64,000 nucleotides of DNA from CAIXSC01 sp046349915 (GTDB lineage Bacteria; Planctomycetota; Planctomycetia; Pirellulales; Pirellulaceae), in the NCBI GenBank assembly GCA_046349915.1, contig JAXMBL010000008.1, forward strand, positions 496,001-560,000. Direction: 5' to 3'. Positions 55,161-63,912 of this stretch are shown here, in pieces. Within the stretch, counting starts at the first letter, position 1; the number at the start of each line of letters is the position of its first letter. The translations under genes and the position numbers were made by a program. The notes beneath the pieces are model-generated. The model saw nothing but the letters and a program-made list of their open reading frames with translations. It was not told the DNA's origin and searched no databases.

Positions 55161-56282
55161 TCACGACCTCTCTACAACCCAGATGTTCCGATACAACACT
55201 CGACGACCAAAGGCCTCAAACCAAATCGGGCCGTCTCCAGTCTCCGGCCCTTTGAAACCATGCGGCGTGGGGCCGTTGACTTCCAGCTTCTCCACCGTCG
55301 GGTGTCCGTTCAGTTTCACCGAAATCACGGCCTTTGCGACTCTCTTCCTTTGGGCGTCGAAACGAGGAGCTACGAAATCGATGTCGAGCGTCTGCCAGGT
55401 AAGGGGCGGAAGGCAAGAGTTCGGCACTTTACTTGGATAAGTGAACACGCTGCCGCATACTCGCGGCGCGCCTGTCTGCTTCGCAACTGGAATCTTCGAT
55501 TTCTTCGACGGGTCTTCAGCCACGAGTGGCCGATTGGGGGCGGCTACGCCCGAGAGATCGAAATCAAACCCGAAGCTGTCGCCGATCGCGACCTCATAAC
55601 GCGCGAGCATATAGATTCCCGCATCCGCTCGGCGCCAAGGAATGTTCTGAGGTTCCCAACCCGTCAGAAACTCGACGTGCAAGCTGTAGTCGCGAAATCG
55701 CCGCTTGGTCACCGCCCCGGCCATCATGTTTCCTTCGAACATTGTCGGCGAAGTCATCCCTTCGATGTCCTTGCGTTCCTCGAACGCATCCAGGTTCGGA
55801 TGAGGGCCTCCGAACAGCATGATCGCCCCCGCGGGCGGTTGCAGCCCCAAGGTCTCGCTCTTGCGTTCCACGCGTTTGAGCAACGTCTCGCGATCGCCGC
55901 GAGTCAACGTTAACCCGTGATCGTCGAGCACCGCACTTGCCTTGTCATCTCCTAGAGCATGAAACTCCACGCGCCCCTCTGACAGAGGAGTACTCTCCAT
56001 GAGCCCATAGCGACCACCGTCCCAACCATCCCCCGGCAAACCTCCTTCCAAGACTAACGCGTGGAACATCCGATCACCGCGAGCGACCACCTGCACGCCA
56101 ACTCGCTTGTCTCCCTCGCTGCCGACATACTCCCCTTGCCACTTCAGTTCAACACCAATCCCTGAAGCGTCGAACAGCTTCTTGGCCGCCGCCTCCGCCG
56201 CTTTGTCCAACGATTGAGCCTGAGTTTCCTCAGCAGCCACAGCGAACAGACACAGCGAAACAACCGCGATCATGGTTTTCAT
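55161..56282 (-). CDS. Secreted DUF1080-like protein
   Basis: A 373-residue exported protein. ATG 56282 follows AGGA and starts the signal (KTMIAVVSLCLFAVAAEETQ); ATG 56294 is an alternative. The first half (KKLFDASGIGVELKWQGEYV) is a separate domain. The second half (LFGGPHPNLDAFEE, RFRDYSLHVEFLTGW, ADAGIYMLARYEVAIGDSFG, WQTLDIDFVAPRFD, ISVKLNGHPTVEKLEVNGPT) is the concanavalin-like DUF1080 fold, also called 3-keto-disaccharide hydrolase. Suggested role: extracellular glycan or glycoside breakdown. Family-2 repeats lie just upstream. Confidence 0.85.
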   Translation of the reverse strand: MKTMIAVVSLCLFAVAAEETQAQSLDKAAEAAAKKLFDASGIGVELKWQGEYVGSEGDKRVGVQVVARGDRMFHALVLEGGLPGDGWDGGRYGLMESTPLSEGRVEFHALGDDKASAVLDDHGLTLTRGDRETLLKRVERKSETLGLQPPAGAIMLFGGPHPNLDAFEERKDIEGMTSPTMFEGNMMAGAVTKRRFRDYSLHVEFLTGWEPQNIPWRRADAGIYMLARYEVAIGDSFGFDFDLSGVAAPNRPLVAEDPSKKSKIPVAKQTGAPRVCGSVFTYPSKVPNSCLPPLTWQTLDIDFVAPRFDAQRKRVAKAVISVKLNGHPTVEKLEVNGPTPHGFKGPETGDGPIWFEAFGRRVLYRNIWVVERS

Positions 56283-56294
56283 GTTTGTCCTCAT

Positions 56295-56644
56295 TAGTGG
56301 GGCAGGTTTTCAACCTGCTTGTCTGTCTGCCCGCAACTTAGTGGGGCAGGTTTTCAACCTGCCTGTCTAACCGTCTGCCTGCCGTATCAGTACCCAATCT
56401 CCATCCGACTACCGCAGTTTTTCGCCAGGTGAAGTGGCGAATTCATCCGCCCGATATCGCAAGTTTTCCCGACGAACGTTCATCGACGCGCACCAAGCCT
56501 CGTCCTGCATGGCGCCAACAACTCCAGTACGAAGCGTGTAGAAGTTCCTCCACATAGTTTCCGCCTTGAAATCGTCCCACTAACTCCAGGTCATCATTCG
56601 AGGCGAAATTGATGTTGGCGATTCAACTGACGGATTGACGCACT
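56295..56644. other. Intergenic region with two family-2 repeats
   Basis: Family-2 copies at 56297-56318 (15 bp from the DUF1080 start codon) and 56341-56362 are followed by 280 bp with no gene or clear signal. Here the repeats are on the 5' side of a gene, an exception to the pattern elsewhere. Confidence 0.75.
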
Positions 56645-58066
56645 TCATTTCCACAGTGGCTCAATTTGCTGTGCCTCCCATTCGGCCCAGAGTCTCGAGA
56701 GTTCGGCGACTCGCTCTGCTTCTTTGGCAGCGACGTCCATTGTCTCGCCTAGGTCGTTATCCAAGTCATACAGTCGCCACTCGCCGCCATCTCGGATGAG
56801 CTTCCAGGCGCCTCGTCGCACCGCGTTCTTTCTTCCGACTCGCCAAAACAACGTCTGGTGCGGCGTCATATCCGCGCTGCCGATAAGCAGCGGTACGAGA
56901 CTTCTGCCATCGAGACTTGCTTTCTCTGTATTAACCCTTGCCAGCTCCAATGCGGTCGCGGTCGCATCCATGGAGATGACGGGAGCATCAACGACAAGAG
57001 GCTTGACTCGCCCTTTCCACGACATAATGAAGGGCACTCGAATGCCTCCCTCCCAGATTTCACCCTTGCCGCCTCGCAGTGGAACGTTACTCGAAGTGAG
57101 CTCTTTCGTCGGACCGCCATTGTCGCTGACGAAAAAGACCAGCGTGCGATCCTCTAGGCCGCTTTCCCTCAGCTTCGTCATGACTGAGCCGACGCTATCG
57201 TCAAGATGCGTCAACATGGCGGCAAAAATGCGGCGTTGAATATCTTCGATGTGTGCGAACTTTGCCAGATAAGCGTCCGCACCTTGCATCGGACTGTGCA
57301 CCGCATTGTAGGCGAGATAAAGAAACCACGGCTGTGCCTTGTGCCTCGCAATAAAGTCGCACGACTCCCGTGTGAATGCATCGGTCAGGTTCGCTCGCTC
57401 GTCTGCAGGCTGGCTGCTTCGCAGGATTGGATTATCTGCGTCGTAATCGGGTTCATTGTGTCCCAGATGAGTGCTCCAAATGGTGCGACCATTGGGCGAC
57501 GTCCAACGTCCCTGTGATCCGTCGGGCAACGCCTTACGCCGCAGCCACGTTGTGACGCCTGGCCAGGGAGGCGGCACGAAGTAATGCCCCTCGTGCAAGA
57601 ACCCGAAAAACTCGTCGAACCCGCGCCTCTGCGGATGAAATGGCGCGGTGCCGCCGAGATGCCATTTGCCTATGAGCGCCGTCGCATAGCCTGCGTCACG
57701 CAAGCGATCGGCAACAGTTTTCTCTCCTAGCGGCAATCCAATTCCCGGCGCCACATTCTTGGCGCCTATCGGATTGAATTCGAATCCAAAGCGAGTCTGA
57801 TAACGCCCCGTAAGCAGTCCCGCTCGAGAAGCCGCGCAAAACGGTGCGGTGACGTAGCCATTGGTAAAGCGAACACCGCCAGCCGCGAGCGCGTCGAGGT
57901 GCGGCGTCGGGATGTCTTTCCCACCGTAACAGCCGAGTTCACCGTATCCCAGGTCGTCGGCGACCATGAACAGGATATTGGGCCGCTCCAGCGGTGCAGC
58001 AACGGCTTGCAACGTCGCCAGCGGCGCGAGAAGCAGGGCGATGAATGGAAAGTGCGAGGTTCTCAT
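56645..58066 (-). CDS. Type I sulfatase with C-x-A-x-R active site
   Basis: A 473-residue secreted sulfatase. ATG 58066 starts a signal peptide (FPFIALLLAPLATLQAVA), with GGAG upstream. VADDLGYGELGCYGGKDIPT holds the metal-binding Asp pair. The formylglycine position is Cys77 in FCAASRAGLLTGRYQTR, where the usual Pro is Ala. LIGKWHLGGTAPFHPQRRGF, WFLYLAYNAVHSPMQGADAY, LVFFVSDNGGPTKELTSSNV and RVPFIMSWKGRV follow. It lies 127 bp downstream of the tandem-hydrolase gene on the same strand, suggesting joint deacylation and desulfation (inference). Confidence 0.92.
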   Translation of the reverse strand: MRTSHFPFIALLLAPLATLQAVAAPLERPNILFMVADDLGYGELGCYGGKDIPTPHLDALAAGGVRFTNGYVTAPFCAASRAGLLTGRYQTRFGFEFNPIGAKNVAPGIGLPLGEKTVADRLRDAGYATALIGKWHLGGTAPFHPQRRGFDEFFGFLHEGHYFVPPPWPGVTTWLRRKALPDGSQGRWTSPNGRTIWSTHLGHNEPDYDADNPILRSSQPADERANLTDAFTRESCDFIARHKAQPWFLYLAYNAVHSPMQGADAYLAKFAHIEDIQRRIFAAMLTHLDDSVGSVMTKLRESGLEDRTLVFFVSDNGGPTKELTSSNVPLRGGKGEIWEGGIRVPFIMSWKGRVKPLVVDAPVISMDATATALELARVNTEKASLDGRSLVPLLIGSADMTPHQTLFWRVGRKNAVRRGAWKLIRDGGEWRLYDLDNDLGETMDVAAKEAERVAELSRLWAEWEAQQIEPLWK

Positions 58067-58193
58067 TTCACTAGCGCTCCATTTTCTAAAGACGTTCGGA
58101 GTAACTTCTGATCGACGAGCCAGCGTTTGCACACGTCGGTCCATTGTGCAAATGGGCGGTCGAAGGAACGAATTCCGAAGTCGTGGGTCGTCG

Positions 58194-60539
58194 CTACGGG
58201 TTCGGCCACTTCAAGTGCTTGTGCAGGAAGTCAACGGTTCCTTGCAGATTCATCGAGTGGCCACCTTGGAAGAATTCGATTTCGGTGCGGTCAGCAAGTC
58301 CAAGTTGGGCGTAGAGCCAGCGGACTTTGGCATACTCGTGGGCAACCCATGGATCGCGACCAACTCGGTCATGATGGCCTCGTTCGACCATGAACGGACG
58401 CGGCAACATCAGGTAGGACATCTCGGCATAATCAAACGATTGGCCAAGATTCCAGTACGGCATCTCCCATTCAATCGTCCGCATGAAGCTGAACGACTCG
58501 TCGGTCGCTGCGACCTTCCGAGTCCACTGATTGAAGTCGCCTGAGCAGATGGACAGGCAGTAGCGTTCGAGAATCGGCGGCACGCGGACCGCGGTCTCGC
58601 CACCATAGCTCAAGCCGTAGAACGCGATGCGATCCGGGTCGACGAACGGCTGTTCGGACAGCCAGCGAGTGATCTGGTCATGCGACGCGATGATGAAACT
58701 GAAGAGCGTCGCCTGGACGTTGTTCGCCTTGCGGCAAAGCCAACGATAGCGATCCTCGCCGCGATAAAGATTATGCGGCGCGAAGGTAATGAAGCCCCGC
58801 TCGGCAAGTACAGCCGCTGCATTGTTGTAGGCGGTTGTATTGCGGTTGACCAAATCCAACGGCACGCCTTGCCGACCGTGTTGGCAAACGACCACAGGCC
58901 GCCGCTCGCCCGGCTTGAGGTCCTTGGGCAACACGAGAACTCCCCAGGCGAAGAATTCAGGATAGACATCGAGCACGATGTCGTACGCCGTCCATTTTTC
59001 GGTTTCGGCGACGACTCGAGACCGTGCATTCGGCCGTAGCATTAGCTCGTCAAATCGCCCCATCGCTTCCGTATGAAACTTTTCGCGATACCCTTTCGCG
59101 CTGGCGACGAACTTCGCCGCGTCAAATGTCGAGTGTTTCTTTTCGGTGCTCCACTTTCCTCCCGCGAGCTCTGGCATCACCTTGAACAAGAACGCCTCGT
59201 CGCGAATCTTGTCGGACCGTTGAATCAGTCGTTGCACATGTCCTTCGAGTTCTTTGACGTAGCGGAGATGTCGCGAGGACGAATCGATTTCCTTGCCACT
59301 ACGAGTCAACGTCGCGCTGGTTTGAGGAGCAATCGACTTGACTCCGAGCATCGTCGTGAATCGCGAAACTGCTTCGTCCGAGAACGGACCTACCGCACTA
59401 GCGACCAGCGTCGGCTTCGCGAACTTTCCGCCGAGATCCATGCGATCAATTTCGGTTCGAACCGATTCCAATTGCGGCGTTGGAAGTTCGCCCTTCCCCG
59501 TCGGATAGCCGTCCAATCCGTCGGTCTTCCGAATCGCGGACTTTGCAGCCTTTTCTTCGTCTGACGGGATGCGTGTCTCGCATTCGATGACGAGTCCGCG
59601 GGGCACGATCAATCCTGCAATTTCTGCGTCGCCGAATTCACGCAGCAAACTCCAGACGTTGCGGTCGATCGGCTCGCGCCAAACTTGTTGCCTCCGGTCG
59701 AAGTAGCCGCTGACCAGCGCGGCATCGATACGCGAATCGATCGCCGCCGAGTACATCGCCGTGAGCCCGCCATCACCATGCCCACACACGCCGATCTTTA
59801 TCGCAGCCCCATGTTTCGCCTTGAGCCAATCCACCGCGGCCAGCACTGTCTGCACTTCATAGCCGATCACATGGCGACCCATGTGAAACGCCTGTCGATA
59901 GATCCACTCGCGATACGTCTGCTCCGACTTCTTGAGTTGTTCGTCGTCTGTGACGAGCTTGTCTCGCGAAACAGTGACGGGTACGACGACCGTGAAACCA
60001 CTCTCTGCCAACCGAGTCGCCAACGCTCGTCCCGTAAAAACCTGACTCTCCGGGGTCTCGCCGGAATCCGGCGCCAACACCACACTTCCAACAGGCTTCG
60101 CCGTCGGCTCGACAAGTAACCCACAACCCCAGACTCCTTCCAACACCGGCCAGCGAACTTGCCACACTCGTACCTTCGACGACTCGGCCACAAGCGCCGG
60201 GTGGTCATCATCCCCATACCTTTCCATCCCCGGCGCCAAACGCGCATCAACCGCACCAATGATCGTGCGAAACCGCTCCCGATTCGGCTCAACTGATTTT
60301 GCATACGCCTCTGGGGAGGAAAAATCCCTCTGCCAGTGCGTAGACCGTTTGAGTTCCGACTCACTGATCTTCCTCTCGACAAACTTATGTGCACCATCCA
60401 TCAACGGCACGGACAGATCATCGACGGATGACTCAAAAGGAGAAGTGCCCGGCAGGTGTTGCCCCGATGCGACTCCACCCAATGAGACTCCAGTACAAAT
60501 GACAAACAGGCCTACACGATATGCCGAAAGTGACTTCAT
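58194..60539 (-). CDS. Secreted tandem alpha/beta-hydrolase, first half degenerate
   Basis: A 781-residue exported protein. ATG 60539 follows GAGGAAG and starts a signal (LSAYRVGLFVICTGVSLGGV). The first hydrolase-like unit has GVCGHGDGGLTAMYSAAIDS near residue 250, with Asp where the nucleophile Ser should be. The second unit has an intact elbow, AFYGLSYGGETAVRVPPILE, near 640, and a plausible catalytic His in FFQGGHSMNLQGTVDFLHKH at the C-terminus. The second half resembles acetyl-xylan esterase/dienelactone hydrolase-like enzymes (VVVCQHGRQGVPLDLVN, TFAPHNLYRGEDRYRWL). Arranged as the mirror image of the protein at 50420-52642. Confidence 0.82.
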   Translation of the reverse strand: MKSLSAYRVGLFVICTGVSLGGVASGQHLPGTSPFESSVDDLSVPLMDGAHKFVERKISESELKRSTHWQRDFSSPEAYAKSVEPNRERFRTIIGAVDARLAPGMERYGDDDHPALVAESSKVRVWQVRWPVLEGVWGCGLLVEPTAKPVGSVVLAPDSGETPESQVFTGRALATRLAESGFTVVVPVTVSRDKLVTDDEQLKKSEQTYREWIYRQAFHMGRHVIGYEVQTVLAAVDWLKAKHGAAIKIGVCGHGDGGLTAMYSAAIDSRIDAALVSGYFDRRQQVWREPIDRNVWSLLREFGDAEIAGLIVPRGLVIECETRIPSDEEKAAKSAIRKTDGLDGYPTGKGELPTPQLESVRTEIDRMDLGGKFAKPTLVASAVGPFSDEAVSRFTTMLGVKSIAPQTSATLTRSGKEIDSSSRHLRYVKELEGHVQRLIQRSDKIRDEAFLFKVMPELAGGKWSTEKKHSTFDAAKFVASAKGYREKFHTEAMGRFDELMLRPNARSRVVAETEKWTAYDIVLDVYPEFFAWGVLVLPKDLKPGERRPVVVCQHGRQGVPLDLVNRNTTAYNNAAAVLAERGFITFAPHNLYRGEDRYRWLCRKANNVQATLFSFIIASHDQITRWLSEQPFVDPDRIAFYGLSYGGETAVRVPPILERYCLSICSGDFNQWTRKVAATDESFSFMRTIEWEMPYWNLGQSFDYAEMSYLMLPRPFMVERGHHDRVGRDPWVAHEYAKVRWLYAQLGLADRTEIEFFQGGHSMNLQGTVDFLHKHLKWPNP

Positions 60540-60736
60540 CGCTTCCTCAGTGATTCGAGAAAATGGCTGGGGGGGGAACGCTCGCCCATCATCACGCCAG
60601 CGAATGCCCACTCCTTGTGAATTCGCGGAAACTCTCTAGCAAATCGCCGAAGCACGGTTGCTTGGCGTACAGTCCTTGGCGATAACGAGCACGGCAATGC
60701 CCAGACTGCCATGACACTCATCAGGGAAAACTGTCC

Positions 60737-62491
60737 ATGAATCTTATCGCTTCAGCGGCTCGGTGGCACCTGTGGATCGGCTGGAGCATGTTGATGACGC
60801 TGGTGGTAGGTGTCGCCTCGGTGCCCGCTCAGGAGCCCGCGGACTTGGTCCTGCTGGGCGGAAAGATCATCACGCTTGACCGACAGGAACGAGTCGTTTC
60901 CGCTCTGGCAGCCCGTGCGGGGAAGATCATCGCCGTCGGGACGGACGCTGAAATCCAACCGCTCATCGGTCCGCGCACGGAGGTCGTACGCCTCTCGGGT
61001 CAGTCGGTTGTGCCCGGCTTCATTGAGTCGCATTGTCACGCGGTGGGAGTGGCGACCGGCGCACTCGACCAAACCTATGCGGAATTGACGAGCATCGCGG
61101 AGATCCAGGATTGGGTCCGCAAGGCGGCAGTCGACCTGCCTTTGGATCGCTGGATAGAGGTCCCGCGGAACGAAATCACCCGCTTGAAGGAACGACGCTT
61201 CCCTACCCCCGCGGAACTGGACGCTGCCTGCACGACTCATCCAGTGCTGTTCAACGCCGTATCGAACAAGTGGACACTCAACTCGCGGGGCTTCGAGCGA
61301 CTGGGGCTGCTCGAGCCGGGCAGCAAACTTTCCGACGGAGAAATTCTCCGCGACGAGTCGGGTAAGCCGCTGCTCCTGCGCGGCGGGACGGCGACGATCC
61401 GCCGAATGTTCCCCACGCCCGCCGCTCGTTCCCGCGACGAAATTCGCTCGTCGCTGGCGAAGGTCTTGCGCCAATACAATCGAGTAGGCATTACCAGCAT
61501 CTTTGAAAGGGCGACGAATCCCAGCGACCTCGGCTATTTTCGTGAGCTGCAAGCCGCGAATCAGCTGACGACGCGAGTCACGGCGACCTTTCGTTTCTCG
61601 GCGAAGACGGCGGAAGCGGTGGAGCGATTTGCATCCAGCCTCGCTCCCCAGCCCGGCGGCGGTGACGACTGGATCAGGCCGGGTCCGCTCAAGATCACCG
61701 TGGACGGCGGAATCCACTGGGCCACAACCCGCTTGAGCGAACCGTACGGACAGAAACGGGTCGACTTCTATCGCCTCCCCGATGCCAGTTACCGCGGCGA
61801 ACAGTTCTACACCGTCGACGAAATGACCACGGTCTTCGCTACAGCCGAGCGGTTAGGTTGGCAGATGAGTTGCCACGTTACTGGCGACGAGGGAACGCGG
61901 CGCGTGCTGGAGGCACTCGCGCGCGTGGCCGAGAAAATGCCCAGCGTGAAGAAGCGTCGCTTCACGCTGATCCATGCGTATTTTCCGTCGCCTGAGATCG
62001 TCCAACAGTGCCGCGAGTTGGGCGTGGGCGTCGACACTCAGGGCTATCTCTATTACAAAGATGCAGACTTCATCGCCGACATCTATGGTCCTTCCTGGGC
62101 CGAGCGTTTTATCGGACTGAGCGACTGGGTGAATGGCGGCGTGCCGGTCGGACTGAATGCCGACCACATGATCGGCTTGGATCCGAACCACGCGATGAAT
62201 TCATTCAATCCATTGCTCATGTTGTCGATCGCGGTGGGCCGCAAGACGATCGCTGGAAACGTACACGGTGCGAGACAGAAACTCTCGCGACTCGACGCAC
62301 TCCGCACCATTACCCAGTGGCCCGCTTGGCTCAGTTTCGATGAACAACGACTAGGAACACTCGAGATTGGCAAACTCGCCGACCTGACGATCCTCAGCGG
62401 CGACTATTTAAGCTGTCCCGAGGATGAAATCGCCCGACTCAAAGTGCAGCGCACGATCGTCGACGGCAGGACAGTGTTCGGCGCAGATTGA
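60737..62491 (+). CDS. Secreted amidohydrolase family protein (YtcJ-like)
   Basis: A 584-residue metal-dependent hydrolase with an N-terminal signal (LWIGWSMLMTLVVGVASVPA) and AGGGA before the ATG. The beta-sandwich starts ADLVLLGGKIITLDRQERVV. The metal motif H99-x-H101 is in VVPGFIESHCHAVG; later come KITVDGGIHWATTRLSEPYG, SCHVTGDEGTRRVLEALARV, RFTLIHAYFPSPEI and the closing LGTLEIGKLADLTILSGDYL. YtcJ-like enzymes hydrolyse amides or related bonds in small molecules; the substrate is unknown. Followed after 80 bp by the M19-like gene, so the two may form a peptide/amide-degrading pair. Confidence 0.92.
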   Translation: MNLIASAARWHLWIGWSMLMTLVVGVASVPAQEPADLVLLGGKIITLDRQERVVSALAARAGKIIAVGTDAEIQPLIGPRTEVVRLSGQSVVPGFIESHCHAVGVATGALDQTYAELTSIAEIQDWVRKAAVDLPLDRWIEVPRNEITRLKERRFPTPAELDAACTTHPVLFNAVSNKWTLNSRGFERLGLLEPGSKLSDGEILRDESGKPLLLRGGTATIRRMFPTPAARSRDEIRSSLAKVLRQYNRVGITSIFERATNPSDLGYFRELQAANQLTTRVTATFRFSAKTAEAVERFASSLAPQPGGGDDWIRPGPLKITVDGGIHWATTRLSEPYGQKRVDFYRLPDASYRGEQFYTVDEMTTVFATAERLGWQMSCHVTGDEGTRRVLEALARVAEKMPSVKKRRFTLIHAYFPSPEIVQQCRELGVGVDTQGYLYYKDADFIADIYGPSWAERFIGLSDWVNGGVPVGLNADHMIGLDPNHAMNSFNPLLMLSIAVGRKTIAGNVHGARQKLSRLDALRTITQWPAWLSFDEQRLGTLEIGKLADLTILSGDYLSCPEDEIARLKVQRTIVDGRTVFGAD

Positions 62492-62571
62492 GCGACGCCG
62501 TTCAGCGTCGACTCATTGCCTGGGCTCGTGCTTTGTCCCATTTGCATCTTCTCTGAATCGGAAAAGACAAC

Positions 62572-63900
62572 ATGCCAACATCTGAATTCAGCTCACCCTT
62601 AAATCGCCGTCAGGTAATGCGAAGTGCGGCGTCAGTGACAGCCGGAGCAGTTTTGGGTCGAATTGGTCGGGCCGCGGAGCGACCGCGTTTCAATGAGGCG
62701 ATCGACTCGGCCTGGCAAGCGGGGCTCGATTCGCTGAAGCCCAGCGCGGCGGAACTGGACCGAGGATTGAAGCTGCACCAAGAGTCGCTGGTCTTCGATT
62801 GCTACGGTTTCTCGCCGCGCTGCGCCGTCGATGGGGATGCGATTGCGAAAGCCGTCGCACAGGGCGCCTCGGACGAAGAACTGCAAGACCTCACGGAAGA
62901 TCATGGCATGACGCGCTGTGTCGTGAATGCCGCGGAGCGAGCGGAGTTCGAACTTGCCTGGCGAGCAGCCGGGGTAACATGTGTCTTTCAGAACGCGGGC
63001 GAAGAGGGAAACAACCCGCTGCGTCTGCTCAAACGACTGGGGCGATTTACTTACCTTACGGATCACCTGCGAGACTTCCTGTCCAAGGCTGTCGGTCCGG
63101 CGGACATTGAGGCGGCGCACAGGGCGGGAAAGCACGCACTCTATTTCACGGGCAATGGGGTACCGCTGGCCGGCGAGTTTAAATCAGCGCCGGATGAACT
63201 CCGCCATGTGAGGCTGTTCTACCAACTGGGCATTCGGATGATGCACGTCACCTACAACCGACGTAACTTGCTGGGCGATGGATGTGCCGAACCTGCCAAC
63301 GGCGGACTCAGCGATCTGGGGCGGGCGGCGATCGCCGAAATGAATCGAGTGGGGGTAATCGTCGATGTCGCTCATAGCGGTTGGCGGACGAGCCTGGAGG
63401 CGGCGACGGTTTCACAGCAGCCGATCGTCGCCAGCCATACCGCCTGCGACGCGCTCAACCACCATATCCGGGCGAAGCCGGTCGAGGTACTCAAGGCGAT
63501 CGTGGACGGCGGGGGTCTGGTAGGGATTTGCTGCATCCCGCAGTTCCTCGGCGGACAGGGAGACATCCCCGCCCTACTCGACCACATCGATTATGTCGCG
63601 AAGCGTTTTGGCGTACCGCATGTCGGCATCGGCACCGACATTGCGTATACCTCAAGCCAAGCCGCGACAGAAAACCGTAAGATCCCCCGAGTCGGTCCGC
63701 GGCGCACGCGGTACGAAGCCCTCTGGCCCGATGGCTCGCTCGGCAAACGCTACCCAGGCGAGAAATCCCTCGCCTGGACGAACTGGCCTCTCTTCACGGT
63801 CGGCCTGGTACAGCGAGGTTACAAGGACGATGACATCCGCCAGATTCTCGGCCTGAACATGCTACGAATCGCGAAAGCCGTAAACCGGGAAATCAACTAG
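62572..63900 (+). CDS. Membrane dipeptidase-like (peptidase M19) protein with altered metal site
   Basis: A 442-residue protein with a Tat-type leader (LNRRQVMRSAASVTAGAVLG). The M19 barrel is clear: GIRMMHVTYNRRNLLGDGCA, LSDLGRAAIAEMNRVGVIVD, VAHSGWRTSLEA, PIVASHTACDAL, VPHVGIGTDIAYT and GYKDDDIRQILGLNMLRIAK. The two His of one metal (in DVAHSG and ASHTAC) remain. The N-terminal H-x-D of the other metal is replaced (D76-C-Y78-G-F80), and the bridging Glu region reads TGNGVPLAGE. It may bind one metal or have a different reaction. Family enzymes cleave dipeptides, including D-amino acid forms. Confidence 0.85.
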   Translation: MPTSEFSSPLNRRQVMRSAASVTAGAVLGRIGRAAERPRFNEAIDSAWQAGLDSLKPSAAELDRGLKLHQESLVFDCYGFSPRCAVDGDAIAKAVAQGASDEELQDLTEDHGMTRCVVNAAERAEFELAWRAAGVTCVFQNAGEEGNNPLRLLKRLGRFTYLTDHLRDFLSKAVGPADIEAAHRAGKHALYFTGNGVPLAGEFKSAPDELRHVRLFYQLGIRMMHVTYNRRNLLGDGCAEPANGGLSDLGRAAIAEMNRVGVIVDVAHSGWRTSLEAATVSQQPIVASHTACDALNHHIRAKPVEVLKAIVDGGGLVGICCIPQFLGGQGDIPALLDHIDYVAKRFGVPHVGIGTDIAYTSSQAATENRKIPRVGPRRTRYEALWPDGSLGKRYPGEKSLAWTNWPLFTVGLVQRGYKDDDIRQILGLNMLRIAKAVNREIN

Positions 63901-63912
63901 AAGCTCCAACCC

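Noticed and set aside
62493..62510. Short CGACGC/GCGTCG hairpin after the amidohydrolase gene as a sixth REP family
   Set aside because: The loop is 6 nt, the stem 6 bp and no GTNN flank fits the grammar; only one copy was seen.
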